The notes: a model not told the origin generated them from the sequence alone. 64,000 nucleotides of DNA from Chloroflexota bacterium (GCA_021795965.1 JAJYOU010000014.1:1-64000), one strand, 5' to 3'; positions 34,843 through 44,220 are shown, numbered from the stretch's first letter. Translations and numbers: made by a program.

Positions 34843-35745
34843 ATGTTAAATTCACGAATTCTATCTTTAGAAGAAGCAGCAGCCAGCATCCCGGATAAAT
34901 CTGTAATTACCATGGGCGGTTTTGGAGTTTTTCTCCAACCCATGGCAATGGTTCGTGAAATGATTCGTCAGGGGAAGAAGGATATCAGCCTGTTATCAGT
35001 GGGAGAAGCTTATGCAGGCGATCTCCTGATTGGAGGAGGCTGTGTCAAACGGATCGCACTTTCATCCTTCGGGTTTGAAGCGGTCACCGGACGCGCCCGC
35101 AATTTTTGCAAAGCTGTAGAACAAGGCAAGGTTGAAGTAGAAGATTACAGTCATTTCTCAATGGCATCCCGGCTGATGGCTGGGGCAATGGGGCTTCCTT
35201 TTGCAGCAGTAAATTCTCTGCGGGGTTCCGATTTGCTCGAAAAGATCGTCTATGAGAAGAAATTTGAAAAAATGAAAAGTCCATTTTCAGGAGAGGAAGT
35301 CATCCTGCTTCCATCCGCCAATCCTGAAATTGCCATTATCCAGGCACAGCGGGCAGATTCTGAAGGGAATATCCAGGTTTTTGGTCCGACCATTAGTATT
35401 GAGCAGCAGGCAAAAGCATCCAAACGAGTGATCGCAATTGTTGAAGAGATCGTTCCCCGTTCCACCATTCAATCCACCCCGAGCGCAACGCTCCTTCCTT
35501 CCTTATTTGTAGATACGCTGGTTGTGCTGCCTTACAGCGCCCATCCAATGTCATCTTATGGATATTATGACTACGACCTGGAGCATATCTATACCTATAC
35601 TAATGCGTCCAAGACTCCTGAAACCTGGAAAAAATATTTGGATGAATATGTGTATGGTCCGAGTGACCACTTTGACTACCTTAAACGTATCGGCGGTCTG
35701 AGAAAAATCATGAAGTTGCGTGCTGACCCTTTGTTGGGATATTAA
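34843..35745 (+). CDS. CoA-transferase-fold alpha subunit, pair 2 (GctA-like)
   Basis: A 300-aa paralogue of the pair-1 alpha subunit (similar MVREMIRQGKKDISL, GGGCVKRIALSSFGFE and VEVEDYSHFSMASRLMAGAMGLPF). Its C-terminus, KKYLDEYVYGPSDHFDYL, nearly repeats KKYLDEYVFGSAEEFDYL of pair 1, so the two pairs arose by tandem duplication. With a beta partner that keeps the catalytic Glu, this pair is the likely real CoA-transferase of the island. Confidence 0.85.
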   Translation: MLNSRILSLEEAAASIPDKSVITMGGFGVFLQPMAMVREMIRQGKKDISLLSVGEAYAGDLLIGGGCVKRIALSSFGFEAVTGRARNFCKAVEQGKVEVEDYSHFSMASRLMAGAMGLPFAAVNSLRGSDLLEKIVYEKKFEKMKSPFSGEEVILLPSANPEIAIIQAQRADSEGNIQVFGPTISIEQQAKASKRVIAIVEEIVPRSTIQSTPSATLLPSLFVDTLVVLPYSAHPMSSYGYYDYDLEHIYTYTNASKTPETWKKYLDEYVYGPSDHFDYLKRIGGLRKIMKLRADPLLGY

Positions 35746-35761
35746 GGATGGAGCAAAGACG

Positions 35762-36538
35762 ATGACATCACAAACACCATTCTACACTTATGACGAAATC
35801 ATGCTTTGTGTGGCTTCAGCACAAATCCTCGACCGGGAAGTTGCCCTGATCGGAACCGGTTTACCAATGTTGGCAGCAACCCTGGCGAAGCATACTCATG
35901 CAGCCAACGCGGTCATGATTTACGAATCCGGATTGATTGATACGAATCCAATCGAGGTGCCGGTCAGTGTCGCTGATCCGAGGATTATGTTTGGCACCAC
36001 TACTTTTGCCAGTCTCTACTCAACCCTGGGGCTGCTCCAGCGGGGTGTGATTGATGTTGGATTCCTGGGCGGGGCAGAGGTGGATCAATTTGGAAACATG
36101 AATGCCACTGCCGTCGGCGATTACACCCATCCCACCTTACGCTTGCCTGGCAGCGGTGGTGCGAATGATATCGCCAGTTTGGCTAACCGGGTCATCATTT
36201 TGATGAAACATGAGAAGCGCCGCTTCCCCATTAAGGTAAGCTACAACACCAGTCCAGGGTTCTTAAATGGAGGTAACTCCCGCAAGGAAGCTGGTCTCAA
36301 AGGCGGTGGTCCCAGCAAGCTAATCAGTGACCTGGCAGTGATGGATTTTGAACCTGGAAGTCACCGGATGAGAGTGCGTTCCATTCATCCGGGCATCACC
36401 CGCGAGCAAATCCAGGATTCGACCGGGTTTGATCTGCTCTGGGCAGAAGATTTGAATGTCACAACTGCCCCCACAAAAATTCAACTTGAAATCATTCACC
36501 AATTGGATCCCAAAGGGATCTTCCTTAAGAACAATTAA
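35762..36538 (+). CDS. CoA-transferase-fold beta subunit, pair 2, catalytic Glu present
   Basis: A 258-aa beta subunit with HAANAVMIYESGLIDTNP; Glu55 in YESG corresponds to the catalytic Glu of glutaconate-type CoA-transferases. The ATG at 35762 is chosen instead of the upstream TTG at 35720, which lies inside the alpha gene. The enzyme would move CoA between a donor acyl-CoA and an acid intermediate, producing the substrate for the acyl-CoA dehydrogenase encoded next. The acid is unknown; 3-hydroxypropionate made from malonate semialdehyde is one option. Confidence 0.85.
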   Translation: MTSQTPFYTYDEIMLCVASAQILDREVALIGTGLPMLAATLAKHTHAANAVMIYESGLIDTNPIEVPVSVADPRIMFGTTTFASLYSTLGLLQRGVIDVGFLGGAEVDQFGNMNATAVGDYTHPTLRLPGSGGANDIASLANRVIILMKHEKRRFPIKVSYNTSPGFLNGGNSRKEAGLKGGGPSKLISDLAVMDFEPGSHRMRVRSIHPGITREQIQDSTGFDLLWAEDLNVTTAPTKIQLEIIHQLDPKGIFLKNN

Positions 36539-36555
36539 CAGGCTCCAGAGGCTAA

Positions 36556-37692
36556 ATGTACATTTTATCTGACGCACATCGAGAACTTCGTGACCATACC
36601 CGGTTTTTGGTCGAAACCTATATTGAACCCAGGGCAAATGAGATCGACAGAAGCGGTGAATATCCACACGATGTAATCAAGGCATTGGCGCAGGAAGGGA
36701 TTCTAGCCCTTCCCATTCCAAAAGAATACGGTGGAGATTACCGGGATATTCTTTCCTGGTTCATTGTCATGGAAGAAGTCGGAAGGGCGTGCGGGACTAC
36801 CGCGAACATCCTTGCGAGCCATTCGCTCTGCGCGTATGTGATTGAAATTTCCGGTACCGAGGAACAAAAACATCGATTCCTGCCAGATCTTGCCTCCGGA
36901 AAGATGATTGGTGCGATGGCAATGACCGAATTAAATGCTGGTACTGATTCAGGAGCGATTGAAAGTTCGGGCATCCATCGCGAGGATGGAAAATGGGTTC
37001 TGAACGGCAGGAAAGTGATGATCGCGAGCGCCGGTGAAGCGGACCGGTACATCATCATGATCAAGACGGATCCCAGCAAGGGTACCCGCGGAATTAGCGC
37101 ATTCCTGGTTGATAAAGGAACCCCAGGCTTGTCCTTTGGAGCGCGGTACGAAACAACCGGTTTACGCGGTTTATCGGTCGGAGAGGTCGTGCTGGAAAAC
37201 TGTGTAGTCCCCGGGGATCGCCTGATCGGTGCTGAAGGAGGTGGTTTCAAAACCATCATGAAATCTCTGGATCGCACCCGCCCAGCTGTAGGCGCAATGG
37301 CAGTCGGTCTGGCTCAAAAGGCGATGGAATTGGCGATTGTACGGGCAAAAGAACGGCAGCAGTTTGGCTTGCCCCTGGCAGACCAGCAAATGGTTCAAGC
37401 GAAGCTGGCAGATATGGCATGCCAGGTGGATGCTGCCCGTTTACTGGTATATCACGCCGCAGCCCAGCGCGATTCAGGTGTTGAGCGCTTCACGCGTGAA
37501 TCAGCCCAGGCGAAACTTTTCGCTTCAGACGCAGCCATCTCAATTGCATCTGAGGCTTTGCAAATCTTTGGTGGATGGGGTTATATGCGCCAATATCCTG
37601 TTGAGAGGTTGTGGCGCGATGCCCGTGCTCTGCAGCTTGCAGATGGGTCGAATGAAATATTGCGAGTGGTGATTGCCCGATCGTTACTCTAA
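36556..37692 (+). CDS. Acyl-CoA dehydrogenase-family flavoprotein
   Basis: A 378-aa FAD enzyme with the usual three domains. Signatures: AMTELNAGTDSGAIESSG (FAD/acyl binding), LNGRKVMIASAGEADRYIIM, RTRPAVGAMAVGLAQKAME and QIFGGWGYMRQYPVERLWRDARAL. The C-terminal segment reads LADGSNEILRVVIAR where most members have Y/L-E-G-S/T, so the usual catalytic Glu is Asp363. This could lower or change activity. In an anaerobe it may work in the reducing direction with an electron carrier, but no etfAB genes are in the window. Confidence 0.87.
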   Translation: MYILSDAHRELRDHTRFLVETYIEPRANEIDRSGEYPHDVIKALAQEGILALPIPKEYGGDYRDILSWFIVMEEVGRACGTTANILASHSLCAYVIEISGTEEQKHRFLPDLASGKMIGAMAMTELNAGTDSGAIESSGIHREDGKWVLNGRKVMIASAGEADRYIIMIKTDPSKGTRGISAFLVDKGTPGLSFGARYETTGLRGLSVGEVVLENCVVPGDRLIGAEGGGFKTIMKSLDRTRPAVGAMAVGLAQKAMELAIVRAKERQQFGLPLADQQMVQAKLADMACQVDAARLLVYHAAAQRDSGVERFTRESAQAKLFASDAAISIASEALQIFGGWGYMRQYPVERLWRDARALQLADGSNEILRVVIARSLL

Positions 37693-37714
37693 TGATTAAT
37701 ACGAGGAGAATGAA

Positions 37715-38059
37715 ATGACAAAAAACGTAATACGAATCCGTGATGGGATAGATTATCGGGGAATTGGCGCTTTAGTCAAACGCCTGGTTCACCCACGAAC
37801 TACAGGATCTCAGAATCTGGGAGTTTCAATCGTTTATATGGCTCCCGGTGATGAAATCGTGGTTCACAACCATTCATACGAGGAGGCTTACTTTATTCTC
37901 GAGGGGGAAGGCGTTATGACCCTTGGAGATGAGGAGATCCAGCTGGAAAAAAATCTTTCAATTTATGTCTCCCCGAATACTCTTCATGGGCAGAAAAATA
38001 CGGGCGATACCATGCTCGTCATATTATGCTCCCTCACCCCACCTCCAAATGTCTGGTAA
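37715..38059 (+). CDS. Small cupin-domain protein
   Basis: A single-domain cupin of 114 aa. Cupin motif 1 is clear, HNHSYEEAYFILEGEG with two His and one Glu, and motif 2 is PNTLHGQKNTG with another His, so a metal site is complete. Such proteins may be isomerases, epimerases or sensors of sugar acids; the substrate is unknown. GAGGAGA precedes the ATG. It lies directly before iolB, another cupin-fold enzyme. Confidence 0.8.
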   Translation: MTKNVIRIRDGIDYRGIGALVKRLVHPRTTGSQNLGVSIVYMAPGDEIVVHNHSYEEAYFILEGEGVMTLGDEEIQLEKNLSIYVSPNTLHGQKNTGDTMLVILCSLTPPPNVW

Positions 38060-38095
38060 ACAACCTCTCGAATGCTGTGAATTAGGAGAAAAAGC

Positions 38096-38902
38096 ATGAA
38101 TTTAAGAAAAAGTTATTCTCCATCAACAGGACTGACAGAAGTCGTTGCAAACTCAGACGGCTTAAAAAGTTTGAGGATGAGTGTTTTGCGCCTGGCTCCG
38201 GGCGACGTATTTAAAGGAAAGACCAGTGGTGAAGAAGCAGCCTTCGTTCTCCTGAGCGGAATCTGCACGGTCATTTGTGGCTCCAAGACCTTTCAGAATA
38301 TCGGAGGACGGCGCGAAGTATTTGATGGACCTGGTTTTACGGTGTATTTGCCGGCTGAAAGCGAATATGAGGTGACAGCTCAGACTTGGATGGAAGCAGC
38401 ATTGGGATTCACACCTGCCAAACAGGCTGGGGAAGCCCTTCTCATCCGCCCTGAGAACGTGGTTTTGAGTTCGCGCGGCACCCGAAATTGGCGCAGGGAT
38501 ATCTGGGATGTGATTGCGCCCGATTTTCCCAGCCAGCATTTGATTGTGGTTGAAGTGATCACCCCCCCCGGCAACTGGTCCAGCGTCCCGCCCCATAAAC
38601 ACGAGGAGGATAATTTACCCACAGAGATTTATCAGGAGGAAATATATTTTTACAGGTTAAAGCCTTCGCAAGGATTTGCAATGCAGAGGATTTATACAGA
38701 CGATGGCTCCCTGGATGAAGCAGTTGTTGCTAAAAATAATGACGCTGTTATTGTTCCCAAAGGTTACCATCCGGTAGCGGTTGCCCCGGGTTATGTTTGC
38801 TATTATCTAAATTTCTTATCCGGCAAACTAAAAGGGATGGCACCCAAGGATGACCCTCAACATACATGGCTCAAGTCTTTTGAGGCGATCGACAGGGAAT
38901 GA
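38096..38902 (+). CDS. iolB: 5-deoxy-glucuronate isomerase (IolB)
   Basis: A 268-aa bicupin of the IolB family, which converts 5-deoxy-D-glucuronate to 2-deoxy-5-keto-D-gluconate in inositol breakdown. The C-terminal signature is strong: TPPGNWSSVPPHKHEEDN, EIYQEEIYFYRLKPSQGFAM, NNDAVIVPKGYHPVAVAPGY and YYLNFLSG. The metal-binding His-x-His and Glu are visible. It acts just ahead of IolC, encoded 9.7 kb downstream in the same island. No IolD or IolG is seen, so its substrate must arrive by another route or from elsewhere in the genome. Confidence 0.87.
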   Translation: MNLRKSYSPSTGLTEVVANSDGLKSLRMSVLRLAPGDVFKGKTSGEEAAFVLLSGICTVICGSKTFQNIGGRREVFDGPGFTVYLPAESEYEVTAQTWMEAALGFTPAKQAGEALLIRPENVVLSSRGTRNWRRDIWDVIAPDFPSQHLIVVEVITPPGNWSSVPPHKHEEDNLPTEIYQEEIYFYRLKPSQGFAMQRIYTDDGSLDEAVVAKNNDAVIVPKGYHPVAVAPGYVCYYLNFLSGKLKGMAPKDDPQHTWLKSFEAIDRE

Positions 38903-38936
38903 ATATAACGATTCCGGGTTCAGGAAGGAAACTTAA

Positions 38937-40439
38937 ATGACAGACGAAACCTTACTGCTCGAAATGAAAGGGATTAACAAATTTTTTCCGGGTGTGCATG
39001 CTGTTCAAAATGTTGATTTCGAACTCCGAGAAGGTGAAATTCATGCCCTGGTTGGAGAAAATGGGGCAGGCAAATCCACCTTGATGAAAGTGCTTGCGGG
39101 AGTTCACCTTCCTGAATCTGGCGAGATTTGGATCCATGGAGCGCAGATCAACGTGGATTCTCCTGCAACGGCTCTCAACGCTGGCATCGCGATGGTTCAA
39201 CAGGAATTGAAACTAGCCAATGCCTTAACCGTGGCTGAAAATATATTTTTAGGGCATTACCCTAAGAATCGTTACGGCCTGGTGGACTGGAAAATATTGG
39301 AACAAAATGCTGTTGGAGCATTGGCAAATCTCAATATCACGATGGATGTAAAACGCCTGGTTTCCAACCTCTCCGTGGCAGAAATGCAGCTGGTGGAAAT
39401 TGCGAAGGCGTTGATCAAGGACGCAAAGATCATCATCATGGATGAGCCTTCAGCGGTCCTGACGCCCCATGAATTAAATCAATTATATAAAACCTTGCGG
39501 GAACAACGGGCACGGGGTGTTTCAATTATTTACATTTCCCACCGCCTTGAAGAAATATTTGAATTGGCTGACCGGGTTACGATTATGAAGGATGGCTCCA
39601 AAGTGATCGACCTTGATGTCGCCTCCACCAACAAATTTGAGATTGTCAAGCTCATGGTGGGTCGTGAACTTGGCAAGAATTACCCTTCACGAACCAACAA
39701 GGTTGGTGAGCCGGTTCTCGAACTCAGGAATGTTACCAGCAAACCAAGGGTTCAAAATGTAAGTTTTACGCTGCATCGAGGCGAGATTCTTGGACTGGCG
39801 GGTTTGATCGGCGCGGGCAGGTCAGACCTGGCGAATGTCATTTTTGGCGTCGATCCACTTGAAGGCGGAGAAATCCTTATTCGTGGAGAAACGGTCAAAA
39901 CGGCTTCGCCCCAGGATGCGATGCGCAAGGGCTTGGGATACGTCACTGAAGATCGCAGACGGACCGGTTTATTCGGAATCATGACGGTTAGAGAAAACAT
40001 CACAATCACTAACCTCAAGAAATGTACCCGGGCTGGTTTTCTCAACCTCAAGCGCGAATATGAAATTGTTAAAGATTTAATAAAACGACTGCGAATTGTG
40101 ACTCCTACGTCTGATCAAATCGTCCAAAATCTGAGCGGTGGAAATCAACAGCGGGTTCTCCTATCCAAATGGATTAACACGGATTCGGAAATTTTTATCA
40201 TCGACGAACCGACCAGGGGAATTGATGTTGGCTCAAAGGAAGAATTTTATTTCCTGATGAATGATTTGGTCGCCAATGGGGCTGCGATTTTGATGATCTC
40301 CTCAGAATTACCCGAAATTCTTGGCATGAGTGACAGGATTCTGGTCATGAATCATGGTTACCTGACCGGGGAATTTGATATTAGCGAAGCCACTGAAGTG
40401 AAAATTATGGAATGTGCTGCTCTGGAGATGAAAAAATGA
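38937..40439 (+). CDS. Sugar ABC transporter ATPase, RbsA/MglA type
   Basis: A 500-aa double ATPase of the ribose/galactose-type importer. The first half has Walker A GENGAGKST, LSVAEMQLVEIAKAL and Walker B IIIMDEP. The second half has the degenerate Walker A GLIGAGRSD, then LSGGNQQRVLLSKW and FIIDEPTRGIDVG, typical of RbsA, where only one site is fully active. It is the first gene of the ABC set and overlaps the permease gene by 4 bp (ATGA). Substrate is unknown; carbohydrate or cyclitol is likely. Confidence 0.93.
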   Translation: MTDETLLLEMKGINKFFPGVHAVQNVDFELREGEIHALVGENGAGKSTLMKVLAGVHLPESGEIWIHGAQINVDSPATALNAGIAMVQQELKLANALTVAENIFLGHYPKNRYGLVDWKILEQNAVGALANLNITMDVKRLVSNLSVAEMQLVEIAKALIKDAKIIIMDEPSAVLTPHELNQLYKTLREQRARGVSIIYISHRLEEIFELADRVTIMKDGSKVIDLDVASTNKFEIVKLMVGRELGKNYPSRTNKVGEPVLELRNVTSKPRVQNVSFTLHRGEILGLAGLIGAGRSDLANVIFGVDPLEGGEILIRGETVKTASPQDAMRKGLGYVTEDRRRTGLFGIMTVRENITITNLKKCTRAGFLNLKREYEIVKDLIKRLRIVTPTSDQIVQNLSGGNQQRVLLSKWINTDSEIFIIDEPTRGIDVGSKEEFYFLMNDLVANGAAILMISSELPEILGMSDRILVMNHGYLTGEFDISEATEVKIMECAALEMKK

Positions 40440-41419
40440 AACCAACTGAAACCGAAGTGATTGAATCCCAACAGAGTGCGATTAAATCCTATGGCGTGAA
40501 CGCGCTTAAGATAATCTCTCGTTTTCGTGTCGTTGTTGTTTTCCTGATATTGGTAATCACGAGTTCCCTGCTCTCCGAAAATTTCTTCACGATTGGGAAC
40601 ATCACCAATGTGCTTCGTCAAGCAAGCTTTAACGGCTTGCTGGCGATTGGTCTGACATTCGTCATTTTGACCGCGGGCATTGATCTTTCAGTTGGCTCTG
40701 CTCTTGGTCTCGCGACCATGGTGGCTGGATTGTTGTCTCACCAAAACCCAATCATTCTGATTGGAGCCGCGGTTTTAGCGGGTGCATTGATGGGGTTAAT
40801 CAACGGGGTGACGATCGCCAAGCTCCATATCGAACCCTTTGTGGTAACCCTGGCAACCCTCTCAATCGGTCGTGGTATCGCACTTCTTTTGACAGGCGGT
40901 TACCTGGTTGTGGGAACGACGGCTTTTGTTAGATGGCTTGGCACAGGTTTTGTTTTAGGCGTACCCGTCCCGGTGATCGTAATGGCGATCGGATTTTTTA
41001 TCGCCTATATTGTCCTGCGCTACACACCTTATGGACGCCGAATGTATGCCGTGGGAGCAAACCAGGAAGCTGCCCGCCTGGCTGGTATTGATGTCGATCT
41101 GCATAAAATCTCAGCGTATGTCATCGCAGGAGTGGTGGCTGCCATGGCAGGTGTGATCCTGGTTGGGCGACTCGGTGTATCAGATCCTTTGGCTGGCACA
41201 GGGCTTGAACTGGACGCGATCGCAGCTACAGTCATTGGCGGTACAACGTTTGAAGGTGGCAAGGGCGGAATTGCTGGAACAATTATTGGTGTACTCATCC
41301 TGGCAATGGTCAATAACATCATGAACTTGTTAGGATTTTCTCCTTACGCACAGCAGGTTGCAAAAGGTTTGGTTCTGGCAGCTGCTGTAATTATGAATGA
41401 GTACAAGCGTCGAAGATAA
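40436..41419 (+). CDS. Sugar ABC transporter permease, RbsC type
   Basis: A membrane permease of about 327 aa from the RbsC/AraH family. The segments ILTAGIDLSVGSALGLATMVAG and GVTIAKLHIEPFVVTLATLSIGRG are the family signatures, and RLAGIDVDLHKISAYVIAG is the cytoplasmic loop that contacts the ATPase. The ATG at 40436 is chosen (GGAG 9 nt ahead) rather than the track start inside the ATPase gene. It works with the flanking ATPase and binding protein. Confidence 0.92.
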   Translation: MKPTETEVIESQQSAIKSYGVNALKIISRFRVVVVFLILVITSSLLSENFFTIGNITNVLRQASFNGLLAIGLTFVILTAGIDLSVGSALGLATMVAGLLSHQNPIILIGAAVLAGALMGLINGVTIAKLHIEPFVVTLATLSIGRGIALLLTGGYLVVGTTAFVRWLGTGFVLGVPVPVIVMAIGFFIAYIVLRYTPYGRRMYAVGANQEAARLAGIDVDLHKISAYVIAGVVAAMAGVILVGRLGVSDPLAGTGLELDAIAATVIGGTTFEGGKGGIAGTIIGVLILAMVNNIMNLLGFSPYAQQVAKGLVLAAAVIMNEYKRRR

Positions 41420-41550
41420 TTTAGGAGGATACCAAAAATTTTAATTTTCAGGAGGTGAACGGGAAGAATATGTTTCTGAGACATGTTAGAGATAGCTTTG
41501 TAAATTAATACCTATCCTTGATTTTGTTTGAACATTTGTTGGAGGAAAAG

Positions 41551-42660
41551 ATGAGAAAGAAATGGTTTTTTGTACTAACTGCCTTGGTAATTCTGACCAG
41601 TGTAATTGCAGCTTGCTCACCTGCTGCAACCCAAGCCCCAGCTGCCCCCGCTGCGACTGCAGCTCCTGCGGCGACTGAAGCTGTCGCGGCAACTGCCGCA
41701 CCCGCTGCGACTACTGCTCCCGCGGCTGTTCAAATTCCGGCAGGATGTCCTGCCACTCAAATGACAACCGCTGATGGCAAGCCATGGAGTGATATCACCA
41801 TTGGTTTTTCCGAAGGTGCTGTCGATGGCGTCTGGCGTGTGAAACAGGTTGAATGGTTAAAAGCTGCAGTTGAAGCTTGCGGAGCTAAATTTATTACGAC
41901 TGATGCACAAGGATCCGGCGCTAAGAACCTTTCCGATGTTGAAGATTTGATCTCCAAGGGTGTCAATCTGCTCGTGATCTCTACTTACTTCGCTGACGAA
42001 GTTGTCCCTGGGATCCAGGAAGCCAATGCAAAGGGAATTCCTGTCGTGGTATTAAGCTCCGATCTTGGTCAGGGTGCTGACTATAAGACTTTCATCACCG
42101 TCAACAACCTTGATATTGCACATAATGCTGGCAACTGGGTTCTCGATCATTTCAAAGATGCCGATAAGATTGATATCGTTGAGTTGATCGGTCGTGAAGG
42201 TTCAGTCGCCGCCAAGCAGCGTACTGAGGGATTCCATGCCATTTTGGACAACAATCCCAAGGTTCATTGGGTTGCGAATGTAACCGCCCATTACATGCGC
42301 GCTGAAGCTGTTACAGTCATGGAAGATATTCTCAAAGCCAACCCGGATAAGGGCAGTATCGATGTTGTTTATGCTGCCAATGATGAAATGGCTTTGGGCG
42401 CTGTGATCGCTTTGAAAGAAGCCGGACGCTTGAGTGAAGTCAAAGTTATGGGTATTGATGGCATTCTTTGTGAAGATTACGATGCGATCAAGGCTGGAGA
42501 AATTGCAGTCTCTTACTTCTACCCGAACTTTGCTGATGAGGGTGCTGCCGCTGCGTTTGCGATCCTCGAAGGCAAGCCTGTTGAGAAAAAGGTGATCGGT
42601 CAAACAGTTGCAATCGATTTGAGCAACGTTGACAAATATTACCCAAGATGCGCTAAGTAA
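41551..42660 (+). CDS. Sugar-binding lipoprotein of the ABC transporter, RbsB type
   Basis: About 369 aa. The signal (KKWFFVLTALVILTSVIAAC) ends in a lipobox Cys, followed by a long Ala/Pro/Thr-rich linker (about 45 residues) common in Gram-positive-like and Chloroflexota binding proteins. The body is a type 1 periplasmic-binding fold with SKGVNLLVISTYFADEVVPG, GIPVVVLSSD and YAANDEMALGAVIALKEAG. The ATG at 41551 follows TTGGAGGAAAAG. A stable hairpin follows the gene and may protect its mRNA. Ligand unknown. Confidence 0.92.
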   Translation: MRKKWFFVLTALVILTSVIAACSPAATQAPAAPAATAAPAATEAVAATAAPAATTAPAAVQIPAGCPATQMTTADGKPWSDITIGFSEGAVDGVWRVKQVEWLKAAVEACGAKFITTDAQGSGAKNLSDVEDLISKGVNLLVISTYFADEVVPGIQEANAKGIPVVVLSSDLGQGADYKTFITVNNLDIAHNAGNWVLDHFKDADKIDIVELIGREGSVAAKQRTEGFHAILDNNPKVHWVANVTAHYMRAEAVTVMEDILKANPDKGSIDVVYAANDEMALGAVIALKEAGRLSEVKVMGIDGILCEDYDAIKAGEIAVSYFYPNFADEGAAAAFAILEGKPVEKKVIGQTVAIDLSNVDKYYPRCAK

Positions 42661-42691
42661 TTCCTGGCAAGTGTAAGAATTCTCCTCGAAA

Positions 42692-42721
42692 GTAAGAGGG
42701 AAATGAAAATTTCCCTCTTAC
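42692..42721 (+). terminator. Stable hairpin after the binding-protein gene
   Basis: A perfect 13-bp stem GTAAGAGGGAAAT/ATTTCCCTCTTAC with a GAAA loop. No T-run follows on either strand, so it is more likely an mRNA-stabilising or partial-attenuation structure than a full terminator. Such hairpins often follow binding-protein genes and raise their expression relative to downstream genes. Confidence 0.6.
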
Positions 42722-42763
42722 CCGAGGGGCAAGACCTGAAAATAAACGGATATCGGAGAAACG

Positions 42764-44185
42764 ATGAAACCATCTGCCCTGTTATTGACTTTTGCGGAAC
42801 CACGAAAAGATTTTTACCAGGCCCGCTTAAACGAAGTGATTTTCGATCGTACGAAAGCCATGGAAATCCTTGGAAATGATCTCAATTTAATTACTCCTGA
42901 TCCAATCCGGTTTCCATCACAGGCAGATGAAATCATTGCTTCAATCAACCCGTCATCCATTCATGCCATCATTTTGCAGATTCCAATTTGGACTGAAGCC
43001 AGCCTGGTCATGCCAGCAGTCCTTCAGTTAAAAAAACCTGTTTTATTACTGGGCAATGACCGGTCTTTCAAAACCTCCAGCTTGGTGGGAATGCTTGCTG
43101 CTGGCGGCGCACTCGACCAGGTTGGCTTCAGGCATAAGCGCTTGATGGGAAACCTGGACGATCCAAAAATTAAAAAACAGATTATTTCCTTTATGCGGGC
43201 AGCATACGCCCAGCAAACTTTACGCGGGCAGCGTTTTGGTCTTTTTGGCGGGCGAAGCCTGGGAATGGTGACTGCTACGGCAGATCCTTCCCAGTGGCTG
43301 CGCGAATTCGGTGTGGACATTGTACATGTCGACCAGTCCATGATCGTATTTAAAGCCGAAGCAATGGAAAAATCACGAGTTGAAAAACACATGCACTGGC
43401 TGGTCTCCCAGGTTGGTGCAGTTGAAACCAACCAAACCAATTTTACAAATCATCACCTCGAAAAACAAATTCGAAGCTACCTTGCCATCAAGGATATTGT
43501 TGCTGATAGAAACCTTGACTTTATCGGTGTGAAATGCCAGGAGGAAATGGCAAATTATTTCTGTCTGCAGTGCATTGGGCAAGCGATCATCGGAGATCCT
43601 TATGACGCAGATGGACCCAAAAACCCGATCGCATCCGCATGTGAGGCAGATATGGATGGTGCCCTCACAATGCAGATCTTAAAACTGTTATCAGACGGTT
43701 TGCCGACTAACTTGATGGATCTTCGTTATTTCGATGAGGAGAAGCAGGAATTCATCATGGCAAACTGCGGCTCCATTCCAACCAGTTTTTCAAGATATCA
43801 CGGACAACAAACCGATAATTTGAAAGAAGTGCATTTGATGCCCCACATATATGGAGAGGCAGGCGGAGGTACGACCCAATTTGTTACCGCAGCAGGGCGA
43901 GGAACATTGTCGCGGTTGATGCGAAGGAATGGTCAATATTGGATGGCAATCCTGGCAGGACAATTTGTCGACCATCCCCGGGAAGACCTGCGGAAATCTG
44001 TTTATAACTGGCCGCACGCCTTCTTTTCTTCCAAATTCTCTTATCCAAAATTTCTCTCCCTGTATGGTTCGAATCACATACATGGAGTTCAAGCGGATGT
44101 TTCTACCGAAATGCTTGAATTCTGCCAACTTCAAGGACTGCCGCTTGAGGATTTTGGGTCCATAACGGGATCAAACCAGGAATAA
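42764..44185 (+). CDS. L-fucose/L-arabinose isomerase-family protein
   Basis: A 473-aa protein of the FucI-like aldose-ketose isomerase superfamily. The layout is an N-terminal Rossmann-like domain (INPSSIHAIILQIPIW, LLGNDR), a middle part with FGLFGGRSLGMVTATAD and DFIGVKCQEEMANYF, and a C-terminal domain near GGGTTQFVTAAGRGTLSRLMR. Candidate metal-binding acidic residues are in KCQEEM and ACEADMDGA. The substrate is unclear; members act on fucose, arabinose and sulfoquinovose-like sugars or sugar acids. TCGGAGA precedes the ATG. Confidence 0.78.
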   Translation: MKPSALLLTFAEPRKDFYQARLNEVIFDRTKAMEILGNDLNLITPDPIRFPSQADEIIASINPSSIHAIILQIPIWTEASLVMPAVLQLKKPVLLLGNDRSFKTSSLVGMLAAGGALDQVGFRHKRLMGNLDDPKIKKQIISFMRAAYAQQTLRGQRFGLFGGRSLGMVTATADPSQWLREFGVDIVHVDQSMIVFKAEAMEKSRVEKHMHWLVSQVGAVETNQTNFTNHHLEKQIRSYLAIKDIVADRNLDFIGVKCQEEMANYFCLQCIGQAIIGDPYDADGPKNPIASACEADMDGALTMQILKLLSDGLPTNLMDLRYFDEEKQEFIMANCGSIPTSFSRYHGQQTDNLKEVHLMPHIYGEAGGGTTQFVTAAGRGTLSRLMRRNGQYWMAILAGQFVDHPREDLRKSVYNWPHAFFSSKFSYPKFLSLYGSNHIHGVQADVSTEMLEFCQLQGLPLEDFGSITGSNQE

Positions 44186-44220
44186 ACCTTTTCAAGAATA
44201 CGAATTAAAGGATAACGCTC

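Noticed and set aside
41470-41508. 12-codon ORF (MFLRHVRDSFVN) after AGGAGGT ahead of the binding-protein gene
   Set aside because: Considered as a leader peptide, but the ribosome site is about 13 nt from the ATG and there is no attenuator structure after it.
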